A stretch of DNA of 64,000 nt from Opisthocomus hoazin (lineage: Eukaryota > Chordata > Aves > Opisthocomiformes > Opisthocomidae). Shown piece after piece: positions 13,119-28,377 of the stretch; position 1 is the stretch's first letter; each line of letters begins with the position of its first letter. The DNA lies in NCBI RefSeq assembly GCF_030867145.1, contig NC_134433.1, positions 7,763,216-7,827,215 on the forward strand. The letters are read 5' to 3'. Under the pieces are notes generated by a model that worked only from the letters and a program-made list of their open reading frames with translations, did not search any database and was not told the origin of the DNA. Both the position numbers and the translations under genes were made by a program.

Positions 13119-14564
13119 TCATGGGGCGATAGCACTTATAAATATACAGAAAATCACTTTTTCCACCCTCGGATGGCTCAGATAAGTGTGGGCAGTTCTA
13201 GTACTAAATTTTAATGAAATATGTAAGTAATCTCTGTCACCATTCATTCTAGTTTTATTTTTTATAGCTACGTAAATTGTTTCTTCTTTTTATGGATGTT
13301 TGTCCAAGATAAAGAAGGAAAAGTATCTAGCACATATTAAAGGAGCTACAATTAAAGTTGCATATCTACTTTTTTACCATATTATGACAGATTTCTCAGT
13401 GCTTACTCACTTTAACATATTTATTGTCAAGTAACTTTTTTTAAAATTTTGTTTTGCATATGTGAATTCACAGCTTCCATCCTAACACTGTTAGGCCGAC
13501 AGGTTAGGTGAGAATCTGACGGACTTCTTCCAGGACAGTGCTAGTGATTTCAGCTAGATGCAGAAAATCTAGTGGCTGTTGAATTTTGGAAAAATATTTT
13601 GGTAAATGTATTATACTTATGTTTTCTATGGCAATGCTACTTTTGCACCCTTTTGGGCCCTGTGGTGAAGTAGAAAAGTGTAGCTATCCTTTTTACAGAT
13701 GAGGAAGGTATTTTTGACAAACTGGTGAATGCAGTTAATTGAGTTTGTCTTCTCTGCTCATTGATGTACTTTTAATCTTTCATAATGTATTTTGATAGAA
13801 TTCCTATTTACTTCACGTCAGTAACCACAGGGTGCTTTGTGTACTAACTGTACCCAGAGCTAGGTAGCTTGCATGCTCACTGCCCTTCTGTACGTGTGTC
13901 GTGGATGCAGAATAGATTCAATGGAGCTGATCTAGTAAGCATGATCCAAAGGAGTGAGAATGTAACTCAGTCATGTACTTCCGAGTTTTGAGTGACGACA
14001 ATGATTAACTTTCCCACTGCTTTCCTGTCTGTAAAGCAGGGATGGTTATGTTTATACCTTTCTAGAAAAAGCTTTGGGTTGCTTAATTACTACATTGAAT
14101 ATGACAGCTGCTAATGTGGGTGTTGCAGCATTGATTCTCTAATTGCAGCTTTCTTTAGAATTTCATAGGGATCCCAAGTCTGATAAATCACCTTTTTATT
14201 TCTCATGGGGAATATTCCAGCAAGTCTGCAATGTTGGCTTTCCTTTCCATTTTTTGGTGAGTTTTTTTTGTTGTTGTGGATTTTTTTTGTAAAATGTCAG
14301 CAATTTACAAGTGTGTTGTAACTAATTTCTCCACTGTAATTTCCTTATGCTGAACAGATTCATTCTTCAAATACCAGACTCAGCAAGCTCATGAAGTAGT
14401 TTAAAATACATAATTTGCTACTTTGAATGAAACACAGTTTCCTAGTGTGTTAACAAAGATAATAAGGACACACTGGAAGACTAGGAGCTTGTTGTTTTAC
14501 TTGTTCACTTTGTTCCAAGGGCACTTTGCTGCCCTTTGGCTTTCTCCCTGTAACTGTCTTGTCA

Positions 14565-14605
14565 GAGTCACAGAATAGGAGGGGACCCATCTTGTCATGC
14601 ACACT
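14565..14605 (-). mobile_element. Possible CR1 3'-end scrap
   Basis: The words GAGTCACAGAATAGGAGGGG and ACCCATCTTGTCAT resemble the terminal 'cacagaat...gggacc...tcat' segment of reversed CR1 copies. It is only about 40 bases long and could be coincidence. Confidence 0.3.
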
Positions 14606-17600
14606 TCATATTTTCTGAAGCCGTGTAGGGAGGAAAAATGATAGTGACACATACTATATCAACTTCAAGCAACCAAGGAGCCTGCAACCATGTTCTATTG
14701 CAGAAGATGCAAGGACATTCATTGGTGGTCCTTTAGATCATCCACTTTTTGCTCAGCCACACACAGGCAAACTCTCTGTTTAAAGAAAGCATAGCATAAA
14801 GATCTGTGTTCAAATGAGAACCTAATGCCTTCAAAGATCTTTCCTCATCAGTTCAGTAAGTTGTAAATGTATGAGCTATAGATGAGTAGTCAGATGGCTG
14901 TTCAAAATTACGAAGACGGTGGGTTTAAATTTCCTTTCCACTACTCAGAGTTCAGTTGCTTTAACTCCCCTAACCTCACTGGAGACAACTGTGTATGAAG
15001 TACTGTAATGCAGTAGAGAATCCTGTCTACACAAATTCTGCAGGAGTCTAAATGATCCTTAATTAAATGATAGCTGTGGGCTTCCCCAATAAGTGTGTCA
15101 GATATAGGGTAATACTATCTATTGAAACTCAGGTAATTAGAAATTTAACTCACTTTGTTTATTTGCAGAGTCGTAATTCTGGTCACAATGACCAGAAACT
15201 GTTTCCATGCATACTGTGCTGAGCTTAGCTTCTTTCAGCTGCCACCATTTCAAGTTCTCCCTCTGCTTCACCACATACTCAACCAATACTTTGTTCCCTG
15301 TCCTGTTCTTAGACATGCACTTTGCTTAAAAATTTTTTAACAATCTGTCCTCTGACATTAGCCATGATGCATTTTACAAGAGTAGATGTACTCAAGGTTA
15401 CCAGAAAGGATGGATCCTCTGTTAGCTTAGAGATTAATATCTCCTTAAGAAATAGGATGGTTTCCTACAGCTATGTGACAGGCCACAGCTGTATCTCATC
15501 AAGGACAGAAGAGACTGAAGAGGTTCCTTTCCTGTTCTGCTCTGACCTGCTTTCTTCCTGCTAGTGGTTAAGAGTTTCTTAGATCTGGGAATCAAAGTGA
15601 ATCAGGCAAATAGTTTAAATACTTGGTTTCTGATGTCTTGGTTCATCTTAATCAAAAGTGCAGCTCAACCCCATATTTACTTGCTAATACAAATTGTATG
15701 CTTTTTTGCAAAGTGGCAGTTAAATATACTTATTATTAGTTCTGTATTTGTATTACTTACTGTATCCTCCTGAAATAATATAGGCAAATATACCAAATAA
15801 AAATTGGTTTGTAAAGAATTTGGTTGGTCACACTCATAGTGTTCAAACAAGTGATCGTTCGGGCCTCTCTGTTTACAATGAGGATGAGCTAGCTTTCATG
15901 GATGCTGTTTTAATCTGATCATTTTAGTCTTTGTAGGCATCAGTGAGCTGTGCTATGTTAGTTCATGCAGGTCACTCTCACAGCCAAATTCTGGTTGCTG
16001 GACACTTTCTATCATTTTTAATAGATAAAAAGTCCGTTCTACTTTGAGTAAGTGTATGCTCCCTGTAATACATCTTTTGCCTGGGAATAGTATGTTTTGA
16101 AGTGTCTTGTGTAATGCAAGTAACAGATTGCTTTCAAGTAAGGCAGTTGGTAGGGGCTCATGGGCTCAGGGCAGTGCAGAAGATGATGTATTTTCTGCAC
16201 AGATAACTAGAAAGGAAAATTGGCTGGGTGCACTGCAGTATGGATCTTTGCTTCCCTGTGTACAGCAGAGATAAGTTTCCTGGCCTCTGCTGTGCCCAAA
16301 TAAGCTGACAAACCTGAAGAATGGAAAAGCCTCATATCTCAGAGTCACGAAAAGCACAAAGGTGAACTCAGCAGATGTTCTGTTTTAAATGCACTTGAAT
16401 TATCAGCTGTAGCCTAACAGCAGCTGACCAAATGGCTCACCCTTCAGAATACAGCCTTCTGAATCAAAGTCAATGATGTAGCTGAGGATCTGTCAGTCAG
16501 ATGGGTTATCTTGTCTTAGAAGAGGGATGTCAGTTGCAAGATGTATTTGTGATACTTTGGGCTTGCATCTGTTTTTTAAGGAGGAATGCAGCAAATGTCT
16601 GGCTCTAGCCCGGTTCTCATGTAAAGAATTAAACAACAGTGATTCTCCTCAAAGTAGCTATATGCTCCAGAAAAGCAGCCTTGCTGAGAGTTGGTGTTCC
16701 TGCCAGCATTCATGTTCTCAGGAATTCCTCTGGCTACTGCTCATGCAGTAGCAGTAGGTTGGTGAGCAGATATTAAGACAAGAAGAACTTGGACCTGCAA
16801 ATGCATCCACCTGCTTGCTCCACAGGGTGCTCCAGCAAGAAGCAGAAGTAGGGAGAAGCTTGTGATGAGGAGTCAGAGTTACAGAACTGATCATCAGAGA
16901 TACACATAAGGCCTCAAGGTTAAATACGTCTGTGTGTGCAGTGTTACAGGTCATATCTGTGACTCTTCCAGAAGGAGTAGGGGAAGGAAATATAACTTGA
17001 ATTCCTGGGCTTTTCTGTGTGTTTGGGGTTGTAACTTGGTGTGACTCTGCAATTTTTTTCAACCTGAAAGCTAAAGAGGATGGAGGCGGTTGGCTGATTT
17101 AATGCTACCATTAAGGGTAAGAAATTAATAGCTGAGCTAATGACCTTCATAACTTTTATTTTGGTGTCTATGTATGGTAAAGTAGCCCAAGGCCTTTAAC
17201 GCAGACTTGGAAGAAGGAGCCTTACATGGGTTTTCCAAAGACTGCAGAAGAGAGGAAAGATGACAGACTGCACGCATTCAGCCCCAAGGCTCACAGCTCT
17301 GTTACTTCAGGAGAATTGTATTCATGAAAACAGGATATTGCATTTCTTATCCAGGTCATCTGTGTGTTGCATAGAATCTCTTGCCTGCCTCTTTCTGTCC
17401 ATAAGTCTTATCTTCTGAATACATGTGAGTTATCCCTAAAAATATTTAGTCATGTTAGTGTTCCTTTTATGGCCTTTTCAACCATTTTCCTGTCTTGAGT
17501 TCAGTATACCCCACTTAAGCAACTCCCTTTTTACATCTCACTGAAGTGTATGCTGCACTGTCCCATGTTTCACTGACTTGGCACAGCCTTCTGCCTGTTG

Positions 17601-17946
17601 CCCCTGCATTAATTCTTGTTACTCCCTGCAGTGATGATAGTGTGAGGTATTACTTCAAGTGTGGAAGTGGGAGGATAAAACTGGGAGCTAAAGTTCTGAA
17701 TTTTGTTTCTGGCTATACTGCTAGCTGACAGGCAGAATTCAATGTAATCATTTAACTCAAGAATATTGAAGCAAAGAGGGGTAACGTCTTAAGTGGCACC
17801 TCTTTCTGCTTCAACACTGCAGTCTTTTTAAGGGAGGTGATTATTTTTTAGTTGTTCAGCATTGTTCAAATAAACTGGAGAAGACTGGAGATCAGTTCAT
17901 TTGGACTGATTAAAACTTACAGGTGGGAGAGGTCAAGCTGTTCTCT

Positions 17947-17962
17947 GAGAGAGAGAGAGAGA
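17947..17962 (+). repeat. (GA)8 microsatellite
   Basis: Eight perfect GA units. Confidence 0.95.
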
Positions 17963-19517
17963 TGCTTTTTTGACCTTCTTGATGGCAGCTGCATTTGGCA
18001 AGAGAAGCTGGCTAACACAGGTGCCCAAGAGCCTGCCTCTAATAAAATGAGGGTCTTCCTCTCAGTGAGATTGTCTTCATTTAGTAAATTAAAACCTGCC
18101 ATCCACAACTCATGGCATGGGAGGAGATGGCCTCTTCTGTTAATGATTTTGTTGATTACAAGACTTGTATTTAATTGCAGTGTGCGTAACTGGTATGTTC
18201 CAGGCAAACAGTGTGTCATCAGAGAAATTGGGGAAAGTGAGTGGTTTGTTCTGCCAACAGGTCAGGCATTTTTTCTTCATTCTTTCCTGTGATCTGTTTT
18301 GTATGTTCTGCATGCATACACATTAATCAATGTAGGCAGTTTTAAATTATAGGCAAATGGTACTTACTCCTTCCCAAATCAATGTGTCTTCTAAAGTAGG
18401 TGCCTGCATACAAGAAAAATTCTCCGAGCAAAATTGAAAACTTTGCTTTGCACTAGAAGTAATTTTCACTACCTGGCAAAGTCTCACCTGATCTTTCTTG
18501 CAAGTAGTCTTCAAAGGAGAGAAAAAAAATATTTTCCTAACTTTGTAAAACAAAGAATTGATTTACAGCCAAATGCTTAAATGCTTTTATTTTCAATTGG
18601 AGGAGACGAGGACCAAATATATGTGAAGTCTTTTTCAGAGAAGAGTTTTCAATACAGGTGTTCAGTGAATGCAATTAGCTATATTGCATTTTGCCCAAGT
18701 TACTTTGACACTGAATGTATGTCTGTACAGAGGGTCTGTAAGTGGGGGGCTTGCAAAATGGAGCTTCATGACTCTTAGTTCCACTGCTGAGCTTTTGGTT
18801 GCCCTGCAGCAGCTGGCTGTGGTCATCTAAAATAGGGTTAGTCCAGTGGAGTTCTCCCAGCTTTAGACAAAGCTTGGTGTGTTGCAGGGGGTAGGATGTT
18901 AAAGTTGTTATGTGCACATATCCTGGATGTTTTAAATGGAAAATTACACCCTAATCACGCTGAAGGAATTAACTTGTATGGGCTGCAACAATCTCAGCAA
19001 GCAATGTGTACATAATATTTGTTAATATTTGCACTTTGGAGACTAACATATATCTAAAGAAATCATAGGTAAGATCTTGCCTTACCAGGTCAATAGTGTC
19101 AGATCCCTTTATTGTGTTTCCCGTTGCACTGGGCAACTAAATATAGACAGAGATAAAGGCTTCTGTTTATCTTCTGATAATACCCAACAGTATGGCTGTA
19201 TTCTCTTCACTGTGCATTATTCTACAATGTTTTCCTGTTGTATACCAGTTTCTCCAAAATAATTCTAGTTTCAAAGTATAATGTCATATTGCCTAGATTA
19301 ATGAGGGGCACAGTGTGTGGACATAAATGCATAACCTTTTTCTAAAAATTAATTTATCTCTCTGCATTTTTCCTTACCAGCACTTCTTAGACCGTAGAAT
19401 GGCATTTGCATGTGAGGCTTTCTCTCCAAGAAACTTAGGGCAGTTGCAGATGGTTAAATTTGGTTAATTAATTAAATGGTTAAATATGTAAAATACATAT
19501 TTAATAGTGTGTCTATG

Positions 19518-19535
19518 TGTGCATATATATGCACA
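19518..19535. repeat. 18-base perfect palindrome
   Basis: TGTGCATATATATGCACA is its own reverse complement. It is embedded in a TG/TA-rich patch and may simply be a degenerate dinucleotide repeat. Confidence 0.85.
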
Positions 19536-22230
19536 TATATAAACAAAATGAAGGCATGGAAAAAAGGGAGAAAGTGCTGAGGTTTTTTGACTAAGATGTG
19601 AGGAAGGTATTAACTGTTGTCCATTGTCCTCGGTGGCTGTAACATCCTACCACTCTGCAATGTGCATATATTACACATGGTCAAGGGGTATCAGGTATAG
19701 CTCTACACCTTCTTCCCTATTCATCATGACTGAATCTAGCCCTGAGACTTCACTCACCAGTTCTCTTCCTTCAGAGTTAAAGCTACTAAAATGGTTTACC
19801 TGGCAAAACATATAGTTGTAGTGCTGTCATCAAAAGGATGGTAAGTAAGCAGTTAAGGTAACTTGCAGTGATGTTTTGCTGCACGGACAGCTGATATGGC
19901 AATCTGATGCATTATAAATGCACACTTTAGAAGTACACTTGATCCTAGGATGGAAGTATGTAGGAACAGCTCAGCTTAAACATTACAAATGAGTACGTGT
20001 TGTGGATTGTGGCAGTGTTTTAAAGCTAGTGGTATGATTTTAAGGTGAATAGTAAGAGGCCTTGTATGCAACTTAAGACTTAATGTATGCAACAAATTTG
20101 GCAAGCAGGCAAAAGATAGAGAGGTGATTAAGTTGTTCTCCCTGCAAGAAACACTACCTGACCCCACTAATTGTATCCCAGATACAGATTGACACAGCTA
20201 GCTGTAAACATTAGAGATTTCAGGAAATTGGATATAAATGAGGGTTAAGCATATCTCCAAGTCAGTTGTTAAATCATTTGATGCACGATCCAGGTGAGTC
20301 AGTCATACCTTTGAAAATGTGCAACCCTATTCTGGACTGACCTGTGACTTGTCACTGACTAGACCTTTGTCTATGTGCTAAACTTTCTCTTGCTGCTCTA
20401 GAATACTATAGAAGGATTAGGATCTCTGGTCAAGCAGTTGTTCACAACCATTTGTTCCTGCTACATTGTGTTTTAGTTCACTAGCAGGAGTTCATGATTC
20501 ATATTAATGTGAAATACATGCCTGCTAATGTAAGTCATCTAACTTGTACCAAACCCGAGGTTAATACCATGACCATTATCACTAATGTTATGAGGGGAAA
20601 TGTTGCTAATGTGAATAATCTTATAATGAATAGCCTTTCTAATAGCCTCTGGTTCTGCCTCTCGTCTAAAAGGCAAGCACATGTTCTGATAAATTAAAGG
20701 ACTACTAAGCTCTTGTGGAGGACATATCACAGAAGCTTGTAAATTGCATGTCCATCATGAAGCAGGCGTCCTTAAAAATTCTATATGAGTAACCTTTGCT
20801 TTTGCATCTTCTGACCCTTATCTGACTGCACAGGGCATTTTTTCCTGCTGCACCACTCGCCTGTGATGCAGTGGTCATGATCTTTGTCACTGAAAGATCT
20901 GTAGAATTAAGAGCAAGAACCTTTGTAGCTCAAAATGAAATAAGTTCCCTAGCCAGAAGCTGACGTGCATTCACATCATCTGTAAATGAAGCACAGAGGG
21001 AAGAAACAGTGCATATTGAATAGTGGCTTACGTCACTGCCCTCTCTTTAATGCATTAAGTAGAAGTTTAGGCTAAAGAATGTATCGTGTGCCTTATTGCA
21101 AATTTTATAGATAATGCTGTATTTGATGAATTTGCTTATTAGTTTGCTTACAAAACTACTATACACTGATTTTTCTGATAAAGTCTCTCCAGATAAACTG
21201 AGAATTAATCTTCTACAGATAATGCAGAGGCCATTGCTGTCTTGTGGTAATTTTCATCTAAATGATACTAAAAATGCTTTTAATGAGTCCCATAATAATA
21301 AAAATAATAGTAATAATAGCACGTTACCGTCACTTTCTGAATCTTCTTCTGGCTGGGGAACAGAACTGAATTGGAGGTTTGAGGCTGGAATTTAGCTGTT
21401 TTTTGGCATTTCCTGGGACTGGCATGACCTCCTCACATAAAGATTATAGGGAAGAGAAAAAGGTGGTCAATGGCAGGAAGGGACTTGTGAGTGAGACTGG
21501 TAGTTTAAATAGAAGAGCTTCAGGTCTGTTTGCCTGCCTTGATGAACCAATATGTGCTTCATTAGTGCTACTGGTCTTTGTCTTCCCCCCTCTACAGAGA
21601 GAGTCTGTCGGGTTTGGTTCTGGAATTCATGACAAATATCAGTGCATCATCCTCAGACAGAGATCTTCTCCAGGTTCCAGGAAGCAGTGAACAAAAACTT
21701 CACAAAACAAGTTATTTACAAGAATTTTTCCCCAACAGGAAATGGGGCAAGTCCTGCTCTGGATTTGTCTAACTTGATAAACCTTAAAACAAGCAGCCAG
21801 AATGCTGTGTACAGAAAAACACTTACATGGCTTCAACAAACAGTTGAACAAACCTATCAACAAAAACTAATCAAGATTCACTATGAGGAACCATTGTTAG
21901 TTTACGAAGTTCCCTCAGCCACAAGTCCTTGGAGGCTGGAAAGATACTGGGGATGAGCAGTTATGTTTCCCGTTCTCTGATGTTTCCCAGGCAGCTGTCT
22001 GTATCAGAGGTCTGATCTTGCTGTCTGAGCTGGTAGGTCTATTGTTCTGTTAGTTAGAAATGAGACTAATTGAAATCTACGTCAATTTAATTCTTAATGA
22101 GATGCCCTGTGTGACTGATTATTTTTAATAGTTGCTTTATGATCCTCTGGGAAAATTTAATTCCTTAACTACATTTATAGGAAAAGGTTTCCAAGTGAGC
22201 ATGGAAATTTTTAGGATTTTAAAATCTAAG

Positions 22231-22254
22231 ATTTTCAGATTTAGATCTGAAAAT
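22231..22254. repeat. 10-base inverted repeat with 4-base loop
   Basis: ATTTTCAGAT and ATCTGAAAAT flank the loop TTAG. The stem is too short and AT-rich for a microRNA precursor. Confidence 0.8.
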
Positions 22255-25250
22255 TGTTTTGTGGTTTTTTTTTAAGCTAAGGTAGTTTGATGATGATCTC
22301 TCAGTTAATTGTAGTGGTTGTTTCCTGAACCCACAGCAGTGTTTTTCTAAGATTCTGAGGTGAGTTTTGCTAAATGCTAATCATTACCCAGCCTCTTTCC
22401 TTTTCTTTAGTGCCAAACAAAACCTAGTTCTCAGCTGTAGAAACTCTCAGAATCGTTAGTGTCTGGGTAGAACAGCAATAGGTTTTTATCTTCTGCTCTG
22501 TATATTTCTTAATGTTTGTACAAGCTTTGGCAAACTAATTTTCCATGGGAGTTTTTATTTACCTGAGGATCTAACTGAACTAGAACCAAAGTAGTGGGAA
22601 CCAGGTATATATCCAGGGGAGAAGTGCCAACAAATACATAGCACCTCAGTTCAGCAAACTGCCTGGTCAACCAGTGCTACTAGAAAACAATTTTCCCCTC
22701 ACCCATAAGATTATGCATGTACCTCATACCAAAATGGCATCAGAGGCTGTCATGGCAATCTTAATATAAAGTCAGATTGGAAGTAGAATAATATCCTTTT
22801 TCTTTTTTTTTCCACTCAATGAAGAAAGGTTATGGACTAGGTGTGGATATTTTCCAGATGCTTTGAACTCTACCTTACTTTGTCAAGAGTCTCATTGATT
22901 TGAAGGCAAAGAGATTATTCTACTTAATCCGTATGAAATGCATGCTTTCACCCAAACAGCACATTCCGAGAGAAAGTTCGAGGGGGTCCTTTCCAGGCTA
23001 GTTTGCATGACACACAGGAAATGCATAAAATCTGCCTAGGTGTGTTTAATACCTCATGATCTTTTTGCATTCAGCAATAAAGTAATGGATAATGCACATA
23101 ATCTTTGTGCATCATAAGAATCTCAGTGTCAGGGCTCTAGGATGCCGACCTGGGATCTCTTCCTGCCTGCCATGGTAGTATGGCAGTAATTTACACTCCT
23201 GAATAATTGATGTAGAAACATAGGAAACGTACTTTCTCTATCCATCTGTTCCACCCAGCGTTGTGGCCTGAGATGGTGCGAAACCCACCGTGACGCGTGG
23301 ATGTGGTGTGAGTGCACCCTGTCTGTTACGCTAAGGGCAGTGGCTGTATTATTTGTACGGCTCCTCTTTGCACATGCTGTTTTGTAAGATCTATCCTCAG
23401 TTCCAAGGCAAAAGACAGGCTTTAGAGCTTAGAAAAGACATGCAAGAAAATACTTGCTTGATTGGCAAATGTCAAAGGACTGGGATCAACTTCCAATGGA
23501 AACTTTGCTATATGGAGAAAACTCGTGCCTACCTCTTTTATCTCATGCAAGTTAGCCAAGAATATTTACATCTACAGCAAATGTCTGTGCACTCAAGACA
23601 CATGGCTAAAGTAGATTATTTTTTTTCTGCTATTATTATGCATGTGGGTAGATCTTGATCTAGATTCCACTTCACCTCATTAACAGAAAATTAATTTTCT
23701 CAGCAAAGAAGCATATCTATATGAAATTATTCTTTGCACACTCCTATCTTCCTGGAGATATGGCTTTTTTATTGTTGTTTTGCCTAATTAGTAATCTTTG
23801 AGGTTTTTAAATTAAAAACAAAAATCTACATTTGGCACAAAACTTGAGTGGTCAGCTGTTCAGTAACTGATCTCTGTTTGTAACTTGTGCTAACATAGAA
23901 CCTATTGATCCGTTGCGCTTGGACACATGGTGTTTATATTCCTAATTAAGAATGTGAATGACTGAAGGATGATTTCAGCTATTCTATAAGAAAAAGCCTG
24001 ATTTTGAGTTTGTGTGTGTTAGCACACTGGTGTACCGTAAAATATATACTTTGTGTGACAGATTGGGGGGGGGAGTGAAAAAGAAAATGTTTTTGTTTTT
24101 TTTTCCTCCTGCAATCCATTGCTATTGAGGACCACGAGATCCATCTGAAATTTCGTACATCATGTGTCTTGGAAGTTTATTTCCCTTTCAGAGTTAGAGT
24201 TTAAATGCAGTTGACTTTCTGTGCATGTTATTTTATGAGATTTTAAGTGGTCACAGATTGAATGTGGTCGATCTTGCATGTACAGGGTGTGGTTTTTTTG
24301 ACGATGACCACTGTGGCAATCTTTATATGTTTATAAGTGTTGTATGAGCTCTTTTTTTGTCAAGCATATTATGCAAATTAGAGAAAGGGAAGCACTATCT
24401 TGGGGTTGAATATTGTTCACAGTGTTTTTGTAGCCTGTCCTTTTCATCAAGTGAAAAGGTATCGAAGGACTGTATTACCCTTTATGGGTTGGAGTTCAAC
24501 AAATTTCCTCTGTGTGTGTATTCTGACAGGAGAACAATTTAAATGTGAAGGTTTGGACAAGTATAATCTTGACTGCTTCTTGATTTGTTGGCCTCATACA
24601 AGCATGTGGGGAACTGGAGCTTGGCTTAGTTGAGTTGCGTGTTTGTACACATCCATGCTGCTTTTAGCTTTCTGATGCAGCACAAGCAGCAGCTTCTCTA
24701 TCATCCTATTGCTGTCGGTAAGCACCTGATAAGGAGAAGGAAGTACTAGAAGATAAGAAGATGGAAGCTGCCACAGTTTTCAGCCTTGAGCATTTGAAGG
24801 GGCAGCTGAGTCTTACACTGAAAATCGAGTGCTATTTTATTGTAATACCCTGTCGGAGGCAGAGCCTTTGGAACATGATGCTTCTCTATTTACTCTTTAG
24901 CACAGTTCCTTGTACAAAATATTAAAGTTAAAAACTTGAGCCTAATTATATGTTATGCTTAGGCCTCTTATGACCCGGTTTATGGACTGAAAACAGTATA
25001 GTTTCATATAATTTACTAAGAGATGAGGTGGTCTGAGTATTTAGCTTGTTAAAATTATTTTTAGAATAAGAGTACTTGACCAAGTGGAGAGCAAATGGGC
25101 GGTTTCCCAATAAAGTTTTGCTGTGTAAAGTCAGGAATAGCAGATTTGGGTTATGAAGACCCAGTGTCTACTTTGCTGTTAGCCTTTCCTGGCCAGCAGA
25201 AGGGAGGTGTTCAAGTGGACTTTGCTCAAACAAGGTACAGTGCAACGGGC

Positions 25251-25272
25251 CACACACACACACACACACACA
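25251..25272 (+). repeat. (CA)11 microsatellite
   Basis: Eleven perfect CA units; likely length-variable between individuals. Confidence 0.97.
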
Positions 25273-28200
25273 TGCTGTGCTCCTGTGTTTTGAAAGACAA
25301 AGAGCAAAGGAAAGTCAATAAGCAATCTGTCCTCTCACTCACTCTTTGGCATGTCACAGGAGAAATTAATTGCTTGTTTTCCTTCTTAATTCAGTCTGTT
25401 TAGGGACATGCAATTAAACTTTGTGGAGGCTACAAGGCCCAAGTTCAGTGTAACAAAATACTGAAATATCAGTGAGGCCTATGAACCTTATAAAAAATGT
25501 CTGCTGATGTTATTTGTAAGCTTCAAAAAAATTGTTAGGTCAGCAGGTGTTGGTTATATAGCCTGTTCTTTTTATTGCAGGCAGTTACTATCAGTCTATC
25601 AATATGAAGTTGATCTACTCAGAGGTGTGAGAACCTGTACTAGCCAGGGGTAATTATTTTCCATGTGCCTTGGACAGACCACCAAACAGCTTGTTATACT
25701 GCATAGCTCAAATACAAGGATACCAAATATTTGTAGTTCTTCTTTCTCTTTCCTATGTATTGGCTCCAAAGCTCCAATGCAGGAAGTAGAACCGCAGGCC
25801 TTTCTCAGCCTGGGCCAAGCACTGGTGTAAGACAAGCATTGCAGATGGCAAAAATGGTCTCAGGTGTTTGGAACCGTGCCTGAGCTCTGACAGGGGGCAG
25901 GCAGTGATGTGTCTGGCTGATACTTCTGGGATAGTCCCTGAGCTGAATAAACTTTCATCAATACACCAATTTCTTTACTCATGTCATGAAGAGAACATTT
26001 ATCTGAGGTTCTGCTGCAGGTTGCTCAAACCAGAGCAAATGCCCATTTTCTGTTTTGAAGTTAAGCAAATTAAAAACAAATTGGGGACAGGCCTATTGGA
26101 GGATATGGCAATGTTATTTGTGTCTAGAACCTTAGATAGTAGCGTTCCATCACTTTAATACTTTTAGGTGTGATAACAGGACTTCTTTCCCTGATTTTGG
26201 AGATGAAACACAGTTTTTGCCTCTTCAACAATAGGTTAATCACTTTATTGGAGAATATGTTGATAAATATTGCCTTTAAAGTAGTTAACTGCCATGAAGG
26301 AGATTTCATTGTCTGTTTTGAAACTTTAATATGCATTTCTATTGCATATTGGGGGGGGAAAAAGTCAAAGACAAAAAGTGTACATGAATACCAATTAAGA
26401 AGTGCCATGAATCATTCTTGCAGGGCAAGACAAATGCTTGTAGGAACATTATTTTTAAAAGTAAGTCTGCCATTTTCCTTCATGGCGCTGCTCTAGAAGT
26501 GCCTTACGCTCCCTGAGTTTACTTGAGGAAGAAAGTGCAACACTAACGTCACAGACAAATAGTTATATCTATCAAATGGTGTGGAAAGCAATAATGGAAA
26601 GAAGTCATCACTGTTTTTTTTCCCCCAAGGCTAAGAGGAGTTTGGCAAATTCAAGGTAAGGCGTGAGTGCTGGCTAGAGGGTGAGTGATTTGGTTGAGAA
26701 GAGGGTGTTTGCTGCAGTGCCCAAGTTCAGACTGTGTAGTTGGAGTCATCTGTCTTCTGAAGGCCTCCTGAACAACCATAGTGTGGCGAAGGTCACTGAA
26801 AACTGCTTGGATAATAGATGTTTTCGCCATAGTAAAGGGCAGAGAATTGCTGAATAGGACAATTAAGGCATGCTATTTGGGAGCAGGAAGATGAGACAGG
26901 GAAGGGTCAGGTAAGCTTTTCTCAACAAAGTTTATCAATGTCCTTTCACAGCAAAGATACTTTCAAGGCACAGAAAGGGAAAAATGTCTTTCAGACTGAA
27001 TTAGCTGCATCAGACTAGGTGCAAATCTTCTGTTACGCTGGCCATGTGCGCCCTATTAACATGCTACATTTTCTCAGCTAGCCAGACTTGCAAACCGCAA
27101 GTTCCATTGAAGCTGACACATGCTAGAAGTATCTGATAAATTCTGAAAATCAAGCAAACAAATCCGAAAATAATACAGCTACTAGGTTAGCTTCTGTACA
27201 ATGGGAAACAAACAATGAGGGTAGTTTCTGTGCATATTTGTAATTACTGCTATCTTTAACTTTTAATTTATTCAATTTTTAAAATGTGTTATCTTGAATG
27301 TCTGCTATAAAGAAATTTGGGGTTTCCAAATAACAGAAACCAATGAGATCACAGGATGAAAAATTAATTAAAAAAGAATGTTCACTACTGCACTGTTATA
27401 CAAAGTCTAATTTCTAAGAATTAATAATACAGCCAAATGAAACAGGGTATCCCAAATTTTCTGGGCATTGTGGAAGATATTATGGTTACTGTTTTGCTGC
27501 AGCCTGATTATTCAGTCCCAGTGTACATCTGCAGGTTTGTGCAATGAAATCTGTGGAAGAGAAAGAGTACAAAATACATTCTTGCTCTTCCCTAACATTG
27601 ATTTTTGTGGCCATTTCACAACTGCTCCCTTAAAAAGTGAAGTTACAGAAACAGGCATACTTTTATGCCAGGGAAAATTCTTTGTGGCTTAGTTGCTGCA
27701 GAATTAACTGTTCTAGCATAGCTATCCCATTTTCACTCCTTAATCTAAATTAAAGTGACTTTTATTTTGCAGAAGCATGTCTGGAGCTGCTACAAATAAC
27801 TAAACTGCACTGAAAGGAGTGTTGTGAAATAGTTATTCTGTAATAACTATGTAGCTTGATTTCCCCTAGTTATAGAAGGGCCTTAGTTCTTTCAGCATCT
27901 AAGTAGTTCTTTAAATAGATCAACATATTTCATTTTTTAAATTCTGCTAAACTGAATTTGAAAATCCAGCTGGTTAGGTATGTAAGAAGTATTTTCCGTC
28001 TTTAAGGAACTTATTATATTAGGAAAAGACATGTCAAAAAACATTAGAGGAAATTATTTGAGTGAACTTTAAACAAAAGTAAAAAGCCAAACCTGTGATG
28101 AAGCATAGAATCTAGGAATATTTTGTATTAGATACCAGAAAATATTCTTTAAGTTCTACAAAACCCTTTTCCATCTTTCCTTCCCTGCGTATATGCACTG

Positions 28201-28377
28201 ATTTCTAATGAAATATGATCCCACTAAATCCTCGGTTTATGGTACATTGATAGTGACCCCAGGCATCCCATTTTTGAGTGTTTTGTGTTACGCCTTCTGG
28301 AAGATATTTGTTGTCTTTCATTGCTGCCTTAAAAATATCATTTCAATCTATTGAGACTGCAGTTCATCTGACCGTTT

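Noticed and set aside
17852..18292. 146-codon open frame on +
   Set aside because: It spans a (GA)8 tract and has no recognisable domain. A 100-codon frame is open on the opposite strand over the same bases, so chance is the simpler reading.
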